A stretch of 64,000 nucleotides of DNA from the NCBI RefSeq assembly GCF_000699445.3, contig NC_067202.1, positions 6,558,458 through 6,622,457 on the forward strand, read 5' to 3'. Positions 60,691 to 64,000 of the stretch are shown one piece after another. The number at the start of each line of letters is the position of its first letter. Positions within the stretch are counted from its first letter, which is position 1. Made by a program: the position numbers and the translations under genes. The DNA comes from Schistosoma haematobium. Its lineage: Eukaryota; Platyhelminthes; Trematoda; Strigeidida; Schistosomatidae. The notes beneath the pieces are model-generated. The model ran no database searches. It was not told where the DNA came from and worked only from the letters and a program-made list of their open reading frames with translations.

Positions 60691-60939
60691 ACTGATACAA
60701 ATTTAAGAAATTTTATGGGGACATCCACATCAATAAAAACAAAATCTTTTTGTAACGTTAAATTACTATTAAGAAATGTTGTTAATTTAACTAGTTTCCC
60801 TCTAATATAATCAAAAAGGTAGAATGAATTAAAAACAAAAGATAACGAAAATGTTTATGATTAGTACATTGCTATTCAGTCTAAATACGTTAAGATTTTA
60901 TACTCTTGATTATTACAATGCGTAGAAAAGAGGTCTTAC

Positions 60940-61450
60940 GGTAGATATCACTAATAATGAGCGATTAAATTATCCCGTTGTTGATAGTGAAATATTATCA
61001 ATCTTCGTCTAGATAAGTGCATCTCGTGAGAATTGCCACAATATGGCCATTTTGTTGTAAATTTTTTTGGGATTGACGGATTGTGGCCGACAGGAAGCAT
61101 GTTTCTCCCTATTTGCAACTTTTCAGATGGATATACATGGATCCCACTATTAAATTTTATATTGCGATCCAAATCCAAGTACCTTTTGTTTCAAACTCCA
61201 ACCTGTTATCTACTGAGTTACTAAGTTCAAATAGCCACTGACTTGTTCAATGGATAACTTTATACCACCATAAATAATGCATCGGCGTTTGAAGTGAAAG
61301 CTACTTGGTACAGGTTAAAATGCAAATATTAACACTGGGTTAAAAGTACATTTAGATGACTTGTCCCAAATGGGACAAAATATGCGATCTTGATTCCACT
61401 GCTAGCCTTAATCCGTCTACTCTTACAGTAATGAAGAGTGAAGATGTATC
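60940..61450. mobile_element. Two Sm-alpha-type pieces, inverted pair
   Basis: About 60940-61250 is minus sense; 61260-61450 is plus sense (GATAACTTTATACC, ACTTGTCCCAAATGGGACAA, GATTCCACTGCTAGCC). No functional hammerhead. Confidence 0.45.
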
Positions 61451-63845
61451 AATTTTAATAATTTAGACCACCCAGCTGAAATGATGTTAGTAGTTGAGAC
61501 TTCATGGTTATTGACCCTAAGTTCAAGAAGTAGGTTATGTAGTCTCTTTCAAAGAGCTAAGAGCTCAGATGTATTCATCGTAGCAAGTGATTATAACAAT
61601 CTATTAGTTATGCTAGGCTAAGGGGAACAATGATTCTTTCATTAAATACATGGCCTTAGTAATGAGCAAAATATTTTAGTCAACTTCATAAATAACTAAC
61701 AATTAATTTTCATCAGCATCCTGCACAATGAATTGATAATAGAACACCAACTCTAAACATGGTAAAGAAGGTTATGCTAAACTTAAAGTGACAGCAAAAA
61801 GTTTACATGGACTAACCATTAAGGTGGTTTAGAAATTATAAATTGGGACAACTAATATATCAACTAGAGTTTGGAAGCTGAGCGTGAAATCATTTGAATT
61901 AGTTGTGTTATTTGATTAGATATTACAGTGAATGATTATTTAAGATGGTGTTTGTTCAGTTTGTCAACTTTCCCCATCACTATTCAGTTTTTTTAAGGAT
62001 ATGAATTAAGTATGGATTTTCTTGTCTGACTTCAGGAATTGATCTCTTACACAGAAAATATCTTTTTGATAAATACTATGTGGAAAACATGAAATCGTCT
62101 AGCGGAAGCGCTTGCAAAATGCAGTCTTTCGAATACGCCGAGAGACTGTACGAACCATTGAAATAAACTCGATAAATTCGTATTTTTCTATAGCTTTACA
62201 ATGGAAAATTAAGTAACTAAACCCGCATATTACACCACTTGTCTTTGGGATGTTGTTAGTCCTGGTAGACTGATGATTGACGAGCTGGTTGAACAGAAGA
62301 TAGATCCTTATTTATATTTTATTGACTTCATTCAATGATAGCGAAATCGAGATATCCCTCTGCCTCTAAAAAATTTAATATAAGTAGCAGAAGTTCGCCC
62401 TGTGTTGAGCGTGGAGTACTAGGTCCACGTAAAAAGCCGGTAAGATTGTAAACCTTCATCGACTCAGAAGGTCGGAATATAGATTGATTATACCCAGCAG
62501 ACTCCCCACAGGCGAGTTCAAATAAGATTATGAGTGATCGCATCAAGAAATACCATCAGTCTGTGATGGCATTGATTGTATGTCTGTGTTGCGTAGAAAG
62601 GCTGGAATAATCGCAATTGATCGTAAGTTTTAAGTTATATGTCAGTCAGTTAAGCATAATCAGCATAAGATTTGACATAAGTGTGGATGAGTTCGAAGTT
62701 AGATGATTGATAGGGAGTGATAAAAAAACGATTATTGATCGATTAAACATCATAATCGTTTAGTTTTAAGTTGACTATATTTTAACGACTCCAGTAATTA
62801 ATTATTTCAGTATGTCTTTATATTGTATTCTGGTAAGCTCCATTGTCCTCACTGAGTTTTGATATTTTTCAGTATGAGATTCGTCTAAGTCATAAGTGTT
62901 TAATTGTAAACAACGATAGCTGAAGAGAAAATCAGTTCATATAGAGCGGTATTTTTCCTCAAAATAGGTTTTTGTAGTCACAAACCAGGCTAATCTTCCT
63001 TTTTTCTTTTTCATAGTTGAGAATTGCACCAATAATATTAGGTACACAATATAGAAGGGTAATCGCGTGCTTTAACTAATTGCGTTAAGTTTTTATTTAA
63101 TACTGCTTTGATATTTTTGAATCGTGTAGCGAATAATAGGTCATAACAGTGATATAACTATGAAATCGATTAAAATATTATTTAGCTTAATCTAAGTTTC
63201 AACCATAGTATAATTTTGCAATACAATCACTGGTCTATTAATTTTTCCTAATCATTCCTGAAGTTTTCAGTTTCCCACGACTGTCAGTAATGTTATGATC
63301 ATTGTAAATTAGCTTTTCTTGTTTTTTTTATTGTGCTTAAACGAATTGCATTGACTTAGTCTCATAACCACCTGGAGTTAGGATTGATTGATCAGTGGGT
63401 AATTTATGGCTTTCACTCACTGGACTGCTGGTTACAATCTAGATCACTAACTTCGGTTTGGACAATCAGTAAAATCCATATCCTTCACAAATAATGTGTT
63501 GATCAAGTTTGGTATGAGTGTATGCTTGTTTGTTGGGTTACATTTATTAAATGTACTGTTTTATCAATAATCTTCACAAAAATTAAGTGTTCTAGGTGCA
63601 ACATTACATCTACGTAAACTTTACTGTAAAAATTAACTGAACTCAGATCATTGAAGTCAGCAGTGTTATACGAATTTAGTTGATGTGTACATAAATGATT
63701 GATTTATATTAGACGGCCCAAAGTATTCATGAACCAAGGGGTAAAGATATTTTGCAGTTTTGCTTTATTTATACAAGCGTCAATAAGTGCAATATAATAC
63801 AAGATAGTTCAAAGTGTAGACATAAAACAAAACAACATAAATTAC
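61451..63845. other. MMUT intron, no recognised element
   Basis: AT-rich. A minus-strand 72-codon frame (62328-62546) has no recognisable motif. Largest stretch here without an assigned repeat. Confidence 0.4.
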
Positions 63846-64000
63846 CTGTTCTTCTGCTGCAACAATGAAAAAAGCCAATACAGGAAGCACAGCACCATTC
63901 ATAGTCATTGACGTACTAATCTTGTTTAAAGGAATGCCATCGAATAATCTAACCATATCATTGACGGTATCAATAGCAACACCTGCCATGCCAACATCAC
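63846..64000 (-). CDS. MMUT: MMUT exon a (partial at window edge)
   Basis: Reads [12 protein letters not shown], then [22 protein letters not shown], part of the substrate-binding TIM barrel. The acceptor lies outside the window. It ends at donor CAG|GTAATT (63846/63845) in phase 0. Confidence 0.93.

Noticed and set aside
62328..62546. 72-codon minus-strand frame in an MMUT intron
   Set aside because: No motif, no matching splice context and no link to the MMUT frame.

Overview
The window looks like nuclear DNA of a parasitic flatworm, most likely a blood fluke (Schistosoma; species not determined). The reasons are very AT-rich DNA, intron-rich genes with long introns, many decayed non-LTR retrotransposons of the RTE and CR1/Jockey types, and many copies of tRNA-headed short repeats, some of them the Sm-alpha type that carries a hammerhead-ribozyme segment. 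Two protein-coding genes could be rebuilt exon by exon. Almost everything else is repeat debris.

Gene 1, plus strand, 11136-25471: a complete Twist-family bHLH transcription factor in three exons (11136-11829, 18811-19177, 24649-25471; 627 residues). It has a near-canonical Twist bHLH domain and the C-terminal Twist (WR) box. Intron 2 cuts the bHLH domain between the Arg and Tyr of helix 2. Serine tracts encoded by TCA repeats lie in exons 1 and 3.

Gene 2, minus strand, 64000-36880: the 3' eleven exons of mitochondrial methylmalonyl-CoA mutase (the last 606 residues; the 5' part lies beyond the right edge). All exon junctions join in frame. The active-site Tyr-His pair and the full cobalamin-binding signature (DxHxxG ... 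SxL ... GG) are present. The two genes are convergent, with about 11.4 kb between their stop codons.

Layout: 1-11135, intergenic repeats (two RTE fragments, SINEs, an LTR-like repeat, a 60-bp-arm foldback). 11136-25471, twist, with introns holding SINEs, Sm-alpha copies, a ~500-bp repeat family, an LTR-like segment with a primer-binding-site-like end, and a decayed CR1/Jockey LINE on the minus strand. 25472-36879, intergenic, with a 5'-truncated CR1-like LINE that has one internal stop, a tail-to-tail RTE foldback, LTR-like repeats and a 353-bp near-identical inverted repeat pair. 36880-64000, methylmalonyl-CoA mutase, with introns holding six LINE fragments, SINEs, Sm-alpha copies, an LTR-like repeat and a long TA microsatellite.

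The most interesting non-coding signal is that the common tRNA-headed repeat carries its own type I hammerhead motif, distinct in sequence from the Sm-alpha one. One copy (16455-16500, minus) keeps the core and all three stems. Other strong points are complementary LINE copies flanking single methylmalonyl-CoA mutase exons, and several unclassified dispersed families. No database search or alignment was run. Repeat boundaries are approximate and were read by eye.
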